A stretch of DNA of 64,000 bases from Cyclobacterium xiamenense (GCF_009467825.1 NZ_WIOK01000001.1:1-64000), one strand, 5' to 3'; counted from the first letter of the stretch, positions 52,788 to 62,542 are shown. The notes: generated from the letters alone by a model not told the origin. Numbers and translations are program-made.

Positions 52788-53534
52788 TTACAGCATGGCT
52801 TTTCGCATAAAGGAAAGCTGCTCGTGGATTTCCTGCCAGGAAAAGGGCAGCCTGGATTGTGAGTGGGCCAGCGCATCCCGGAGCTTGCCAATATTTCGAA
52901 CCATGGCATCGTATTGCTCCCGGCTGGCCCCGGGCATCAGTTGTTTGTAGCGTTTGTTTTTTGAAAAAATACTGCCCAAATCCGCCAGTTGCAGGCACTG
53001 AATCAGGTCAATCTCTTCGTTGCGGTTTTTTTTGAGTTGATACAATGCTTCTGCGGAAGCCAGCCGCTCCGAGGACAGGCTGTTTTGCCATGCCGGCACC
53101 TGGGATTTTACCCGATCTCTGAGAAAGGTTTCCCAGACGCTGATGTAGCCGATTACTACCAGCCGCATGGGGATTTTGTCTAAATCGCTTTGGGTGACGA
53201 TATGGGATATACCTCCCTCCGTCTCGATGAAAAAACGCCTCTGGTGCAACAGTTTTTCGAAGGCCTGGATCAAGGGCGTAGGGCCCTGAAGCAGGTCTGC
53301 AGGTGCGAGGGGCCTCGGAGCGGGATCTCCACTGTCAAATTTCCGGAGCCCCTCGGGTGTTTGGACCAGAACAGATTGAAAATTCCGCCTGGCCATTTCT
53401 TCCAGGTAGCTTGTGGCTGGAAAGGGACGGGTCTTTTCGGCAATGCTTAGCACCGGTACATACCGGTCAAAGAGATCAATCAAGGGCTGCTGGTTTGCAA
53501 GGGATACGCCCTTCTTCGGAGCTTCGTTCGCCAT
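52788..53534 (-). CDS. CBS-HEPN fusion protein
   Basis: The 248-residue cytoplasmic protein has an N-terminal CBS-like part (YVPVLSIAEKTRPFPATSYL ... GGISHIVTQSDLDKIPMR, residues of about 22-130). A C-terminal helical part ends in LRDALAHSQ near 225, where Arg and His are spaced R-x4-H as in HEPN ribonuclease domains. The helices before it (VWETFLRDRVKSQ) fit HEPN. CBS domains bind adenine nucleotides, so it could be a nucleotide-sensing RNase. I chose MANEAPKKGV as start because the longer frame is poor. Convergent with the GH9 gene. Confidence 0.65.
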   Translation of the reverse strand: MANEAPKKGVSLANQQPLIDLFDRYVPVLSIAEKTRPFPATSYLEEMARRNFQSVLVQTPEGLRKFDSGDPAPRPLAPADLLQGPTPLIQAFEKLLHQRRFFIETEGGISHIVTQSDLDKIPMRLVVIGYISVWETFLRDRVKSQVPAWQNSLSSERLASAEALYQLKKNRNEEIDLIQCLQLADLGSIFSKNKRYKQLMPGASREQYDAMVRNIGKLRDALAHSQSRLPFSWQEIHEQLSFMRKAML

Positions 53535-53664
53535 TTTCTGGATATTTTCTTTCTGGAAGGTTGAATTTAACCATTCGCGCCGGTATATTGAGCATGTATC
53601 GCTTCCGTGCAGGGTTAGCGCTGCGAAAACCGGGAAGCAGGGCAAGAATATTTTCTCACTACGT

Positions 53665-54333
53665 ATGATTACAGGAAAGCAACCTCCCGTAACGGAGGAA
53701 GTTAGGGAATTGGCCAGGCTGGTTTGGGATTACCACCTACTTGGCCATAGCTTGGAGAACAGCGATGCGATTTTGGTGCTGGGGAGCCACGATCCCCGCG
53801 TCGCGGAACGGGGTGCAGCGCTTTGGTTGGACGGGAAGGCGCCTTTGCTGATTTTTTCAGGAGGGCTCGGTAACTTTACTGCGGGGCTTTGGGAAGAACC
53901 AGAAGCCGTCTTATTCGGCCGGATTGCCCGAGAGATGGGGGTTTCGGAAGAAGCCATGCTCCTCGAGAGCCGGTCGACCAATTCGGGCGAAAATATGCGG
54001 TTTACACGGGAATTGCTCAAAAGCAGAGGGTTGAATCCACACTCCTTTATTATTGTGCAAAAACCGTACATGGAACGACGGGCCTATGCTACCTTTAAAA
54101 AAAACTGGCCTGATAAATCCGTACGAGTGACCAGTCCGCAAATTGCCTTCGAGCAGTACCCCAACGAATCCATTTCTTTGGAGGTAATCATCCAATCCAT
54201 GGTGGGCGACTTGCAGCGCATTCGGGAATATCCGAAAATGGGATTCCAGATCCACCAGGATATTCCGGGTCCGGTATGGGCGGCCTTTGAGCGCCTGGTA
54301 GCCCTGGGATTTGATCAGCACCTGATCCGCTGA
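53665..54333 (+). CDS. YdcF/SanA-like DUF218 protein
   Basis: The 222-residue protein has the DUF218 motifs AILVLGSHDPRVAERGAAL near residue 36, LIFSGGLG near 63 and RSTNSGENMRFT near 110. The family includes YdcF, which binds SAM, and SanA/ElyC, linked to envelope polysaccharide synthesis. No transmembrane segment is present, so it is nearer to the cytoplasmic YdcF type. The start at 53665 is chosen since the longer frame is antisense to the CBS-HEPN gene. It ends three bases from the convergent photolyase stop. Confidence 0.8.
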   Translation: MITGKQPPVTEEVRELARLVWDYHLLGHSLENSDAILVLGSHDPRVAERGAALWLDGKAPLLIFSGGLGNFTAGLWEEPEAVLFGRIAREMGVSEEAMLLESRSTNSGENMRFTRELLKSRGLNPHSFIIVQKPYMERRAYATFKKNWPDKSVRVTSPQIAFEQYPNESISLEVIIQSMVGDLQRIREYPKMGFQIHQDIPGPVWAAFERLVALGFDQHLIR

Positions 54334-54336
54334 GGC

Positions 54337-55638
54337 TTATTGATCCAATGCTTCTTTAAACACAGCCAGTGCCCGTTCCCGGGCCATTTTGTGGTCCACG
54401 ATGGGTTCTGGATATCGATCGGTTCCGTATTCCGGTACCCAGGTTTTGACATAGCGCAGGTCCTTATCGAATTTTTCCAATTGGGAAGCCGGGTTGAATA
54501 TCCGGAAATACGGTTGGGCATCCGTGCCGGTACCCGCCGCCCATTGCCAACCGCCATTGTTGGAGGATAACTCATAGTCCAGCAATTTCTTCGCAAAATA
54601 GGCTTCACCCCAGCGCCAGTCTACCAGCAGGTGCTTGGTCAGAAAACTGGCCGTAACCATGCGTACCCGGTTGTGCATGTAGCCTGTGGTATTCAGTTCC
54701 CGCATGCCCGCATCTACCAGGGGATAACCCGTTTTTCCCTCGCACCAGCAGGAAAACTCTTTCTCGTCATTTCTCCAGGGTATGCGGTCGTAGGCTGGTT
54801 TAAACGCTTTATCCACCACCTGGGGGTTGTGGTACAGGATCATCATGTAAAATTCCCGCCAAATCAATTCGTTCAGAAAGGTCTCGTTCAATGAAGCCGC
54901 TTCCAATGCCAGTTTACGTATGCTGATGGTGCCGAACCGCAGGTGAATGCCCAAGCGGCTGGTACCCGCTTTCGCCGGAAAATTCCGGGTCTGGTCGTAG
55001 TTCCGAATGCGTGTATCATCTACTTCAGGCGAGGGTAGCTTGATTCTCGACGCTTCAAAACCGATCGCACGCAAACTCGGCAGGGGCAGTGGTTTGGTTT
55101 GGAAAAACGCCTGTTTCCTACCATCCAGCTTTACCGGGGTAATTTGAGTCTTCTCGAATTTTTGCAACCAGCGTTTGCTGTAGGGAGTAAAGACCTTGTA
55201 AAAATCACCTTTGTCCGTGGTGATTTCGTCCGTTTCAAAAATTACCTGGTCTTTGAAATCGTAGAAATCAATGCCCTGCTGCTGCAAATAGTCAGCTACT
55301 TCCGCGTCTCTCTTTTTGGCATAGGGTTCGTAGTCCCTATTGGTATACACGTTTTGGATGGGGTATTCCTGTGTCAGCGACTGGAATACCTCCAGGGGCT
55401 TTCCGTGACGGACAAGCAGGGAACTGTGGTAGGCAGCCAGTTCCTCCCGCAATCGGGAAAGCTGCTCGTGAATGAATGTGACACGCGCGTCCGTCTTGTC
55501 TTCCAATCGGTCCAGTATTTCCGCGTCAAAAATAAACAGGGGAAGCACCTGTTTTTCTTGTTGATGGGCATAATACAATCCCAGATTATCTTCCAGTCTA
55601 AGGTCTCTTCGAAACCAAAACAGCGTGAGTTTGTCCAT
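54337..55638 (-). CDS. phr: Deoxyribodipyrimidine photolyase (CPD class I-like)
   Basis: Photolyase uses blue light and reduced FAD to split pyrimidine dimers. The 433-residue protein has the N-terminal antenna domain (FWFRRDLRLEDNLGLYYA). The C-terminal FAD-binding domain carries TSRLGIHLRFGTISIRKL, NELIWREFYMMIL, DAGMRELNTTGYMHNRVRMV and DYELSSNNGGWQWAAGTGTDAQPYFRIFNP-type motifs (in several short blocks). Length and motif order fit class I CPD photolyases rather than (6-4) or DASH types, though the exact class needs a phylogeny. Monocistronic. Confidence 0.9.
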   Translation of the reverse strand: MDKLTLFWFRRDLRLEDNLGLYYAHQQEKQVLPLFIFDAEILDRLEDKTDARVTFIHEQLSRLREELAAYHSSLLVRHGKPLEVFQSLTQEYPIQNVYTNRDYEPYAKKRDAEVADYLQQQGIDFYDFKDQVIFETDEITTDKGDFYKVFTPYSKRWLQKFEKTQITPVKLDGRKQAFFQTKPLPLPSLRAIGFEASRIKLPSPEVDDTRIRNYDQTRNFPAKAGTSRLGIHLRFGTISIRKLALEAASLNETFLNELIWREFYMMILYHNPQVVDKAFKPAYDRIPWRNDEKEFSCWCEGKTGYPLVDAGMRELNTTGYMHNRVRMVTASFLTKHLLVDWRWGEAYFAKKLLDYELSSNNGGWQWAAGTGTDAQPYFRIFNPASQLEKFDKDLRYVKTWVPEYGTDRYPEPIVDHKMARERALAVFKEALDQ

Positions 55639-55669
55639 GAAACTATAAGTCAGGTCGGTGTAAAAATGT

Positions 55670-58600
55670 TTAGGGGCTTTCGGGCAGATTCGTATCCAGG
55701 ATGCGGATACCGGATGGATCCAACGCTGGATCAGGGCGGAACAATTCGGGAGCTACCTCGTCCAGATCGATGGTAAAATCGCCCCGAAGGTATTCGTCCG
55801 AATCGCTGATCGGCAGATCTCTGTTTCTGCTGAAGTTCTGGAAAAGCTCTTTTAATGAGCTGAACAGCAGGTTTTGGGAGACCGAGACCCCGTAGGTGTT
55901 GGGGGCCCGGTTGTTGATGTTGAGCGCAGTGAAGGTATTGAAGTTGTTGCGGTTGTAGACCCGTACCCGATACCGTCCGTCTTCGGTGAGCAGGTATTCT
56001 GCCTGCCAGTCTCCTGCGATGGTATTAAAATCGGCATTTCCCTGCAGGTCGGTAAAGCCACCATCCCGCGTCACCCGGAGGCGCCCGTCGAAGAATGTAT
56101 AGGCCACCCGCAACTGAAACGTTTCGAGTGCGGTTTCGTCCAGGCCTACCAGATCAAAATCGATCTCCAGGTTTTCATCCACCTGAGCGATCAGGTTGTT
56201 TAGCTGGGAAGAAATCAATTGACTCAGGTTGGAAAAGCCAATACCTGCCCCGCTGAATTGTCCTTCCGGAGAAAAGCGCCGCAACATGATCAGGGAAAAT
56301 ACCTGCCGGTTTTTTTCTTGCTCGTCGTTTGCGATCCGGTTTCGGAATGCCGAAATGGTCGTTTGCAATTCGCTATCTTCGGGAAATTCGGAAAAGTCAA
56401 AATCAAAACCGATATCCGGAGAGAGCAAGGGGCCATCCAGATCCATGATTACCTGTACCGGAAATCGGCGTTTCAACTGATTGCTTTCAAACTGGTTTTG
56501 GCTGGTATTGGTCTGCAGGGAGGCCAGCGATACATTTTCTTCGTAAAGGGCCGAAATATCCATCACCCCCTCGTAGGGATCGCCGTACCAGTTGATCACG
56601 CCTCCGGGTTCTATCAGGAATTTTTTGTTGATCACGTTGTAGAGAGAAAAATTATACACCGCATCCACTATTTCAAAGTTGCCGGCCATGGTAAAGTTCC
56701 CTTGCGTATCGATGTTCAGGTTCAGGACGCCCCTACCCCTGCCCTGGATATTTTCCTCCGTTTTTGGGTCAATTTGAATCTCTACATAGGCATCGGGAGT
56801 GAGATCCAGATTCAGGTTCATGCGCAGGTTGTTGATCGTTAGTTTGTCCACGCTTTCTTCAAAGCTCACCTCCCGTGTGGTGTCCCGTACATTGATGATG
56901 TTGATAAAATCCTCCTGGGTTTGCCCGTTGGAGCCTCCGATGGGGATGTAAACCCGGGTATTGGGTTGGGAGGTGGCGTTGGCGGTTAGGTCCAGGTTAT
57001 TGGCGGCCCCAAACACATTGATGTCACCTGAGGCATAGGCCATTCCAAAAAACAAGTCGTTGTCAGCCGCGCTCGTATTCATGACCTGAAAATTGGTAAA
57101 GGCGGCGTTGAGGTCCAGGATGAAATTGTCGAAATTATCGTGGGTAATGCCCCCCCGAAGGCGGGCTGTATTGTTGTTTACATCCCGGAGCTCCAGTCCC
57201 CGGAAGCTGATGTCGTTTGGCTCAAAGATCACATTTCCATCGACCTTGTAGGTGGTGTTGAGATAATTGAACCGAAAAGTTGCTCCTTCCAGTTTTCCCA
57301 GACCTTCGACGCTAGGCCGTGTCAGGCTGCCCCCTATCCGTAGGTTGCCACTCAGGTTGCCATCGATCTGGCTGAGAAAGTCGGAAATAAAGGGCTCGAC
57401 CACCGACAAATTGGCTTCTTCAAAACGTGCGTTTAGCCCCATGTCTTTCGCTTCAGATGCCAGGTTTCCGGTTAGTTCGATCACCTTTTTTCCCTCCCGG
57501 TAATTTTGGAGGGAAAGGTTGATCGCATCGTTAGCAAAATAGGCGGTCGCTTCGATCTCCCCTACCAGAAAATCGTTTATCCGGATGCCTTCAATGGAGA
57601 GATTACCCTGCATGCCTTCCTTATTCCAGCCTTCTGCCAGGCTGATCGCACCGTTGGCGGTGCCTGCGTATTCACGCATCCCAAAAGAGTTTAGAAAATC
57701 CAAATTCAGTTCATGAATGGCGATTTCCAATTGATCACCCGGATCCGTATTAATTTTCCCCTCTCCGGAGAGGTATTGGTTTTCGTGAAAGATTTTGAGA
57801 TTTTCAAATTGTGTTTCGCCACTGCCGATGGTGATGCTATTTCCCGGTTCGAATTGCCAGTAATCCTCCAATAGCTTTATTTCAGAGGGGGCAAACGTTA
57901 TCTGGGTCTGGTTTCTTGACAGATTGATCGCCGCAGAAATATCCGCATAGCTTTCCGTGTTCAATTGGTCCATGTAAAAGGAAAGGTTTAGCCGGGACTG
58001 GTCCCAGATGGTTTCCATGGAAAGGTTGTGAAAATTAAATCCGGAGTTTAACTGGATCTCTTGGGAAATTACGTAAAAGGAGGCCAAGACCTCCTCGCTG
58101 TCTTTGTATTTGGAGGTATTGAGATCAATATCGGTATTGAAAAAGTAATTGCTGTTGTAATAGATGGTATCGATCCCGGTGTAGAAATTAAATACCGTAT
58201 TGCGCTCGGTTTGATAAAAAGCGCCCTCCACCTGCGTATTGCTGGAAATAAACAGTCGGGGATCGATCAGGTTGAGAATTGGGTTTGGATCCCGCAGGTC
58301 CAACGTCAGGTCAATGTGGTACGGTTCTCCGGCTTGCATCTGGGACGTAGGGGGTGGTGTGTAGTCGTTCGTCAGGATGGCATAATAGTCTTCCCATAGA
58401 CGCTGCAGGTCCTGGCCCAATTGCTGCACCTTAAAATCCCCGCTGATTCCCGCCACCAATAAATCCGAATTCAGGGAAATGACCCGGGAGTCCTCCGTAA
58501 ATAGGGACTGGAATAAAAAGTAATCCAGGAAGAGATCCCGGCCATCGTAGCTGATCAGCACATCCCGGAATCGGGTCACGCCTTCGATGGTGTCCCAGTG

Positions 58601-60277
58601 AATCCCTTTGGTATCCAATTCGAAATTTCCGCTCAGAAAGATGTCTTTTTCGGTGAGTTGGATCGGGCTGAGAAATGCCGTATCCAATCGCAGGGTCAGG
58701 TTTGCGGAATCTTTGTTGTTGCGCAAATCCAGGGTTCCGTCCACCTCCATCACCAGGTTGGGGTCGTTTACACGAAGGGTCCCTTGAAACAAGTCTTTTC
58801 CGTAGGTAGCCTTGGTTTCTATTTGGGTGTATTCGTAGCGATTGATGCCGATTTTACTGATGCGCGCATCCAACTCGATAAGTGCGGTGTTTACGGTAAG
58901 TCCGGTTCCTTTCAAGTCTCCGTTAAAACTAACTTTTTGAAAATTTTCGGGTTCTTCGGTCAATACTCCCAAATCCACCTCACGGGCTTCCAACTGCCCC
59001 TCATAGGTAGGGACACCGGCTTCGTCCCGGTAGTTGAGTTGCCCTTTGAGCAGACCGATTTCTGTGCGAAAATCTCCTTTGGCCACAAAGTCGGTCAGGT
59101 ACCCGTCAAAATCGGAATCAAACCGGATTGTTCCGAATTTATCCAGTTCCCTCCGGGCTTCCGAACTGATATATGGATAGAGGTCTTCCGGTAGCAACAC
59201 GGAATTAGCCAGGGAGAGGTTAAAGAAGGTTTGTGCGACCTGGGGCAGCCCTTCGATGTTGAATTTGCCGAAAAGTGCGCTTCGTTCGCCAAACCGCAGC
59301 AGGAGTTCTTCCGAAAAGATGGAGTTTACTTTACCGATAATCTCCCCACTGAGGTAAATCCGGTCGTCAATGGCCGGAATATTGTCCGAAAAATAGCCCA
59401 AGTCGCGAATGTCCAGCACCGATTCGTCCAGTTGGGCGATTAAATCCACTTTTCGGTTAAAGTCCCTCAAATCGGCGACCGTTTCGTAATCCAGGCGCAG
59501 GTAATTTTTGATCACGGTCTCGTTGGATTTCAGGAAGAGGTATTTAAACTCCATCCCGGTGCTGGAATAGGTGAAATCGGTTCGCAACTGTTGAAATACC
59601 ATGCCGGAATTGGCTTCCACCCCCTTCATGTAGCGTAGGTCAAATCCCAGGGTGTCCCGGCGCACGTAGAAATCTTCGGCCTTGGCCACCAGGTCCCGAA
59701 ACAGCAGGTTGGCATAATCAAACGGGATGTCTATTTCGGGCTGGGTATAGTCAATGATGTCCAGCGAGGTCTGATCAAAGGAAATGGAGGAAATGTGAAA
59801 GGTCGACGTTTGGTTTGTTTTCTCCCTGGGCTTTGAGAAAAAGGCAGCTCGAAGGCGTTCAAGAAACACCGAAATGTTCAGTCCTTCTCCGCCCGGATGG
59901 GTCAATAGGCGGACGTTTCCATTTCGTAGATTCACTTCGTCCAGGCCGGGCTCTTCGCTGTCAAGTAATCCCCGTACGGAAAAGTCAATGTACACTTCAT
60001 CCAGATCGGCCATTAGGCTGTCCTGAAGGTCGTAAATTCGTACGTTCCGGAGGCTGACTGCATCCCACCAGCGGATGTTCACCCGGCCAATATCGGTCTG
60101 GTAGCCTGTATTTGCAGAAACCCGGTTGGTGACAATCCCGACTAGATAGGTTTGAATTCCCGGAATTTGAAGGAGCAGTGTCAGGAAGAGCAGCGTGAAC
60201 AGCAGGTAGCGCAGGACAAGAGAGACTCTCCTGAGGGCTTTCAGCAAAATTTCCTTAACTTTCGGTTTATTTTCCAA
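55670..60277 (-). CDS. tamB: TamB-like translocation/assembly module protein (DUF490)
   Basis: The 1535-residue protein has one N-terminal transmembrane anchor (LVLRYLLFTLLFLTLLL, near residue 20). A very long run of beta-rich repeats follows, then the DUF490 C-terminal region (DLSFN..., later VYNFSLYNVINKKFLIEPGG and IQLDGPLLSPDIGF-like GPLLSPDIGFDFDF). TamB spans the periplasm and works with an outer-membrane Omp85 protein or in phospholipid transport; no tamA-like gene is in the window. Its start lies only 10 bp from the divergent tsaD start. Confidence 0.85.
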   Translation of the reverse strand: MENKPKVKEILLKALRRVSLVLRYLLFTLLFLTLLLQIPGIQTYLVGIVTNRVSANTGYQTDIGRVNIRWWDAVSLRNVRIYDLQDSLMADLDEVYIDFSVRGLLDSEEPGLDEVNLRNGNVRLLTHPGGEGLNISVFLERLRAAFFSKPREKTNQTSTFHISSISFDQTSLDIIDYTQPEIDIPFDYANLLFRDLVAKAEDFYVRRDTLGFDLRYMKGVEANSGMVFQQLRTDFTYSSTGMEFKYLFLKSNETVIKNYLRLDYETVADLRDFNRKVDLIAQLDESVLDIRDLGYFSDNIPAIDDRIYLSGEIIGKVNSIFSEELLLRFGERSALFGKFNIEGLPQVAQTFFNLSLANSVLLPEDLYPYISSEARRELDKFGTIRFDSDFDGYLTDFVAKGDFRTEIGLLKGQLNYRDEAGVPTYEGQLEAREVDLGVLTEEPENFQKVSFNGDLKGTGLTVNTALIELDARISKIGINRYEYTQIETKATYGKDLFQGTLRVNDPNLVMEVDGTLDLRNNKDSANLTLRLDTAFLSPIQLTEKDIFLSGNFELDTKGIHWDTIEGVTRFRDVLISYDGRDLFLDYFLFQSLFTEDSRVISLNSDLLVAGISGDFKVQQLGQDLQRLWEDYYAILTNDYTPPPTSQMQAGEPYHIDLTLDLRDPNPILNLIDPRLFISSNTQVEGAFYQTERNTVFNFYTGIDTIYYNSNYFFNTDIDLNTSKYKDSEEVLASFYVISQEIQLNSGFNFHNLSMETIWDQSRLNLSFYMDQLNTESYADISAAINLSRNQTQITFAPSEIKLLEDYWQFEPGNSITIGSGETQFENLKIFHENQYLSGEGKINTDPGDQLEIAIHELNLDFLNSFGMREYAGTANGAISLAEGWNKEGMQGNLSIEGIRINDFLVGEIEATAYFANDAINLSLQNYREGKKVIELTGNLASEAKDMGLNARFEEANLSVVEPFISDFLSQIDGNLSGNLRIGGSLTRPSVEGLGKLEGATFRFNYLNTTYKVDGNVIFEPNDISFRGLELRDVNNNTARLRGGITHDNFDNFILDLNAAFTNFQVMNTSAADNDLFFGMAYASGDINVFGAANNLDLTANATSQPNTRVYIPIGGSNGQTQEDFINIINVRDTTREVSFEESVDKLTINNLRMNLNLDLTPDAYVEIQIDPKTEENIQGRGRGVLNLNIDTQGNFTMAGNFEIVDAVYNFSLYNVINKKFLIEPGGVINWYGDPYEGVMDISALYEENVSLASLQTNTSQNQFESNQLKRRFPVQVIMDLDGPLLSPDIGFDFDFSEFPEDSELQTTISAFRNRIANDEQEKNRQVFSLIMLRRFSPEGQFSGAGIGFSNLSQLISSQLNNLIAQVDENLEIDFDLVGLDETALETFQLRVAYTFFDGRLRVTRDGGFTDLQGNADFNTIAGDWQAEYLLTEDGRYRVRVYNRNNFNTFTALNINNRAPNTYGVSVSQNLLFSSLKELFQNFSRNRDLPISDSDEYLRGDFTIDLDEVAPELFRPDPALDPSGIRILDTNLPESP

Positions 60278-60287
60278 CAGACGCTAA

Positions 60288-61304
60288 ATGAGTTGTACTA
60301 TATTGGCTATCGAATCCTCTTGTGATGAAACGTCGGCAGCGGTGATTTCTGATGGCAAAATACTTAATAATATTGTGGCCACGCAATCCGTGCACGAGAA
60401 ATATGGGGGGGTGGTGCCCGAGTTGGCCTCCCGTGCCCATCAGCAACACCTGATACCGGTGGTCTCGGAAGCCCTTAGCTCAGCCGGCGTCTCCAAAAAA
60501 GACCTGGGCGCTGTGGCCTTTACCAGGGGGCCAGGCCTGATGGGGGCACTGCTGGTTGGCGGCTCCTTCTCAAAGGCATTTGCTTATGCGTTGAATATCC
60601 CCCTGATTGACGTAAACCACATGGAGGCGCATGTATTGGCGCACTTTATCGAAGCCCCTTCACCAGCATTTCCCTTTATCTGTTTGACGGTAAGTGGAGG
60701 GCATACGCAGCTGGTGCTTGTCAGGAGCCACCTGGATATGGAAGTGCTTGGTGAGACCTTGGACGATGCAGTTGGAGAGGCCTTTGATAAGATTGCCAAA
60801 ATACTGGGATTGCCCTATCCCGGTGGGCCTCATCTGGATCGGTTGGCGGCAAAAGGTGACCCAGGGGCCTTTGCCTTTCCTCTATCCGACATGAAGGACC
60901 TTGCCTTTTCGTTTAGCGGAATCAAGACGGCCGTTTTGTATTTTCTGAGGGAAAATAGTCGAAAAGAGCCGGGTTTTATTGCCAAAAATCTGGAAGACAT
61001 TTGCGCTTCGGTACAGCATACGCTCATCAAAATGCTCATGAAGAAGCTGGTGAAAGCCAGCCGGGAACGGGGGATTCGGGAGGTGGCCATTGCAGGAGGG
61101 GTCTCGGCAAACTCCGGCCTGCGCCGTGCGTTAAAAGAAGCAGCGCAAGAAAACAACTGGCGAGTTTATCTGCCTAAACTGGAATATTGCACCGACAATG
61201 CCGCCATGGTGGCCATGGCGGCACATTATAAGTTCCTGGAAGGGAAATTTTGCGAACTGGACATCAGTCCGCTGGCAAAAATGAAAATTGGATACCATGG
61301 CTAA
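60288..61304 (+). CDS. tsaD: tRNA N6-adenosine threonylcarbamoyltransferase TsaD
   Basis: TsaD transfers the threonylcarbamoyl group to A37 of tRNAs that read ANN codons, with TsaB and TsaE. The 338-residue ASKHA-fold protein has the start motif IESSCDETSAAV, metal-binding His residues in VNHMEAHVLAH near residue 110, VSGGHTQLVLV near 134 and a late Asp in CTDNAAMVA near 300. Length matches the family (about 335-345). It leads an operon with smpB, an NlpC/P60-like gene and an HNH gene. Confidence 0.97.
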   Translation: MSCTILAIESSCDETSAAVISDGKILNNIVATQSVHEKYGGVVPELASRAHQQHLIPVVSEALSSAGVSKKDLGAVAFTRGPGLMGALLVGGSFSKAFAYALNIPLIDVNHMEAHVLAHFIEAPSPAFPFICLTVSGGHTQLVLVRSHLDMEVLGETLDDAVGEAFDKIAKILGLPYPGGPHLDRLAAKGDPGAFAFPLSDMKDLAFSFSGIKTAVLYFLRENSRKEPGFIAKNLEDICASVQHTLIKMLMKKLVKASRERGIREVAIAGGVSANSGLRRALKEAAQENNWRVYLPKLEYCTDNAAMVAMAAHYKFLEGKFCELDISPLAKMKIGYHG

Positions 61305-61761
61305 GAAAAACACGTTTGATAAGATCATCAACATTAAAAATAAAAAGGCGAGCTACGAGTTTGAATTTATCGATACATTCAAAGCGGGCCTGGTACTGCG
61401 GGGCTCGGAAATCAAATCGATCCGGGAGGGCAAGGTTTCCCTGACTGAGGCCTATTGTTATTTTAAAGGCGAAGAGTTATTTATCAAGCAGATGCACATT
61501 GCGCCCTACACCCTTGCCACGCATTACAACCACGACCCGGTACGTGAGCGCAAACTTCTGTTACAAAAACAGGAACTCCGGAAACTTCAAAATAAGTTTT
61601 CTGAAAAAGGCCTTTCCATTGTACCGGTACGGATATACATCAACGATCGGCGCCTCGCCAAAATGGAAATTGCGCTGGCGAAGGGAAAGAAAATACACGA
61701 TAAAAGGCAATCCATAAAAGAAAAAGATGCAAAACGCGACCTCCAACGAATGGCTTTCTGA
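61297..61761 (+). CDS. smpB: SsrA-binding protein SmpB
   Basis: SmpB binds tmRNA and is needed for trans-translation rescue of stalled ribosomes. The 154-residue protein has the typical NIKNKKASYEFEF start, GLVLRGSEIKSIREGKVSL near residue 30, and a basic C-terminal tail (KKIHDKRQSIKEKDAKRD). ATG 61297 (MAKKNTFDK) is preferred over a TTG three codons earlier. It overlaps tsaD by eight bases and the next gene by 35. The tmRNA gene (ssrA) is not in the window. Confidence 0.96.
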   Translation: MAKKNTFDKIINIKNKKASYEFEFIDTFKAGLVLRGSEIKSIREGKVSLTEAYCYFKGEELFIKQMHIAPYTLATHYNHDPVRERKLLLQKQELRKLQNKFSEKGLSIVPVRIYINDRRLAKMEIALAKGKKIHDKRQSIKEKDAKRDLQRMAF

Positions 61762-62542
61762 AGCGGCTTTTGGAATCTGTCGGATAGCGGTGCTTTCCTT
61801 GTACCGGGAGCCGGTGCCGGGTTCCGGGATGAGTTCCCAGCTGCTTTTTGGGGAACGGTACCGTATTTCCCGCCGGAGCGAAGATGGAAAATGGCTATTT
61901 TCAGCCGGAGAAAATCAGGCAGGCTCCGGCTGGATGCTGGCCTCCCAGCACCATGCGCTGGAGGAAGCGGAGTTTGAACAGTTGGGGCAGTTGGCTTTAC
62001 ACATCACCACGAGTCCTATCAGCCAACTAATCTGGGACAAAACACCGCTGCACCTACTGCCCGGAAGCCAGCTGCACGCCGACCGAAACGAGCTTTTTGA
62101 CTGGGCGGCCTCATTTTCATTCAGGGGGGAAAGCCGGCCTTTCGCGGAAAAGCTGACACGAAGGCAACTACTTACCATTGCCGGGTCGTTTCTCAACGCA
62201 CCCTACCTTTCCGGTGGGAGAAGTCTTTTCGGGCTATTTGACGGAAGTTGGCTGCAGTTGGTCTTTAAAATCGGTGGCTATCGGGTGCCGAACTACCTGT
62301 CCGAACTGCTGACCGCCGGGGAGGAGGTAGGCCTGTCCGGCATGCAGGCAGGGGACGTGGTGATTTTTGCTAACGAACAAGGGATCCCTTCCCAGGCCGG
62401 TCTGTATGCAGGGGAGGGGCAATTGCTGCGAATAGACGGGAAAGTTCGTTTTTTGGATTTTGATCCCGAAAATTGGCTTCCTTCGAAAAACAAATTTCCT
62501 AACGCTCAGGTTCTTCATGTTAAAAATCTCATGAAAAAATGA
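61727..62542 (+). CDS. NlpC/P60-like protein lacking the catalytic Cys and His
   Basis: The 271-residue protein has an N-terminal SH3-like part (residues of about 15-75, CRIAVLSLYREP ... GWMLASQ). A C-terminal NlpC/P60 fold occupies residues of about 148-265 (FLNAPYLSGGRS, MQAGDVVIFANE, VRFLDFDPENWLP). In active relatives the region after GGRS reads FG-x-DCSGF; here it reads FGLFDGSWLQ, so the Cys position is Asp172. The HVGI histidine is Gln223 (PSQAGLYAG). It therefore looks like a pseudoenzyme, perhaps binding peptidoglycan stem peptides. It overlaps smpB by 35 bp. Confidence 0.75.
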   Translation: MQNATSNEWLSEAAFGICRIAVLSLYREPVPGSGMSSQLLFGERYRISRRSEDGKWLFSAGENQAGSGWMLASQHHALEEAEFEQLGQLALHITTSPISQLIWDKTPLHLLPGSQLHADRNELFDWAASFSFRGESRPFAEKLTRRQLLTIAGSFLNAPYLSGGRSLFGLFDGSWLQLVFKIGGYRVPNYLSELLTAGEEVGLSGMQAGDVVIFANEQGIPSQAGLYAGEGQLLRIDGKVRFLDFDPENWLPSKNKFPNAQVLHVKNLMKK

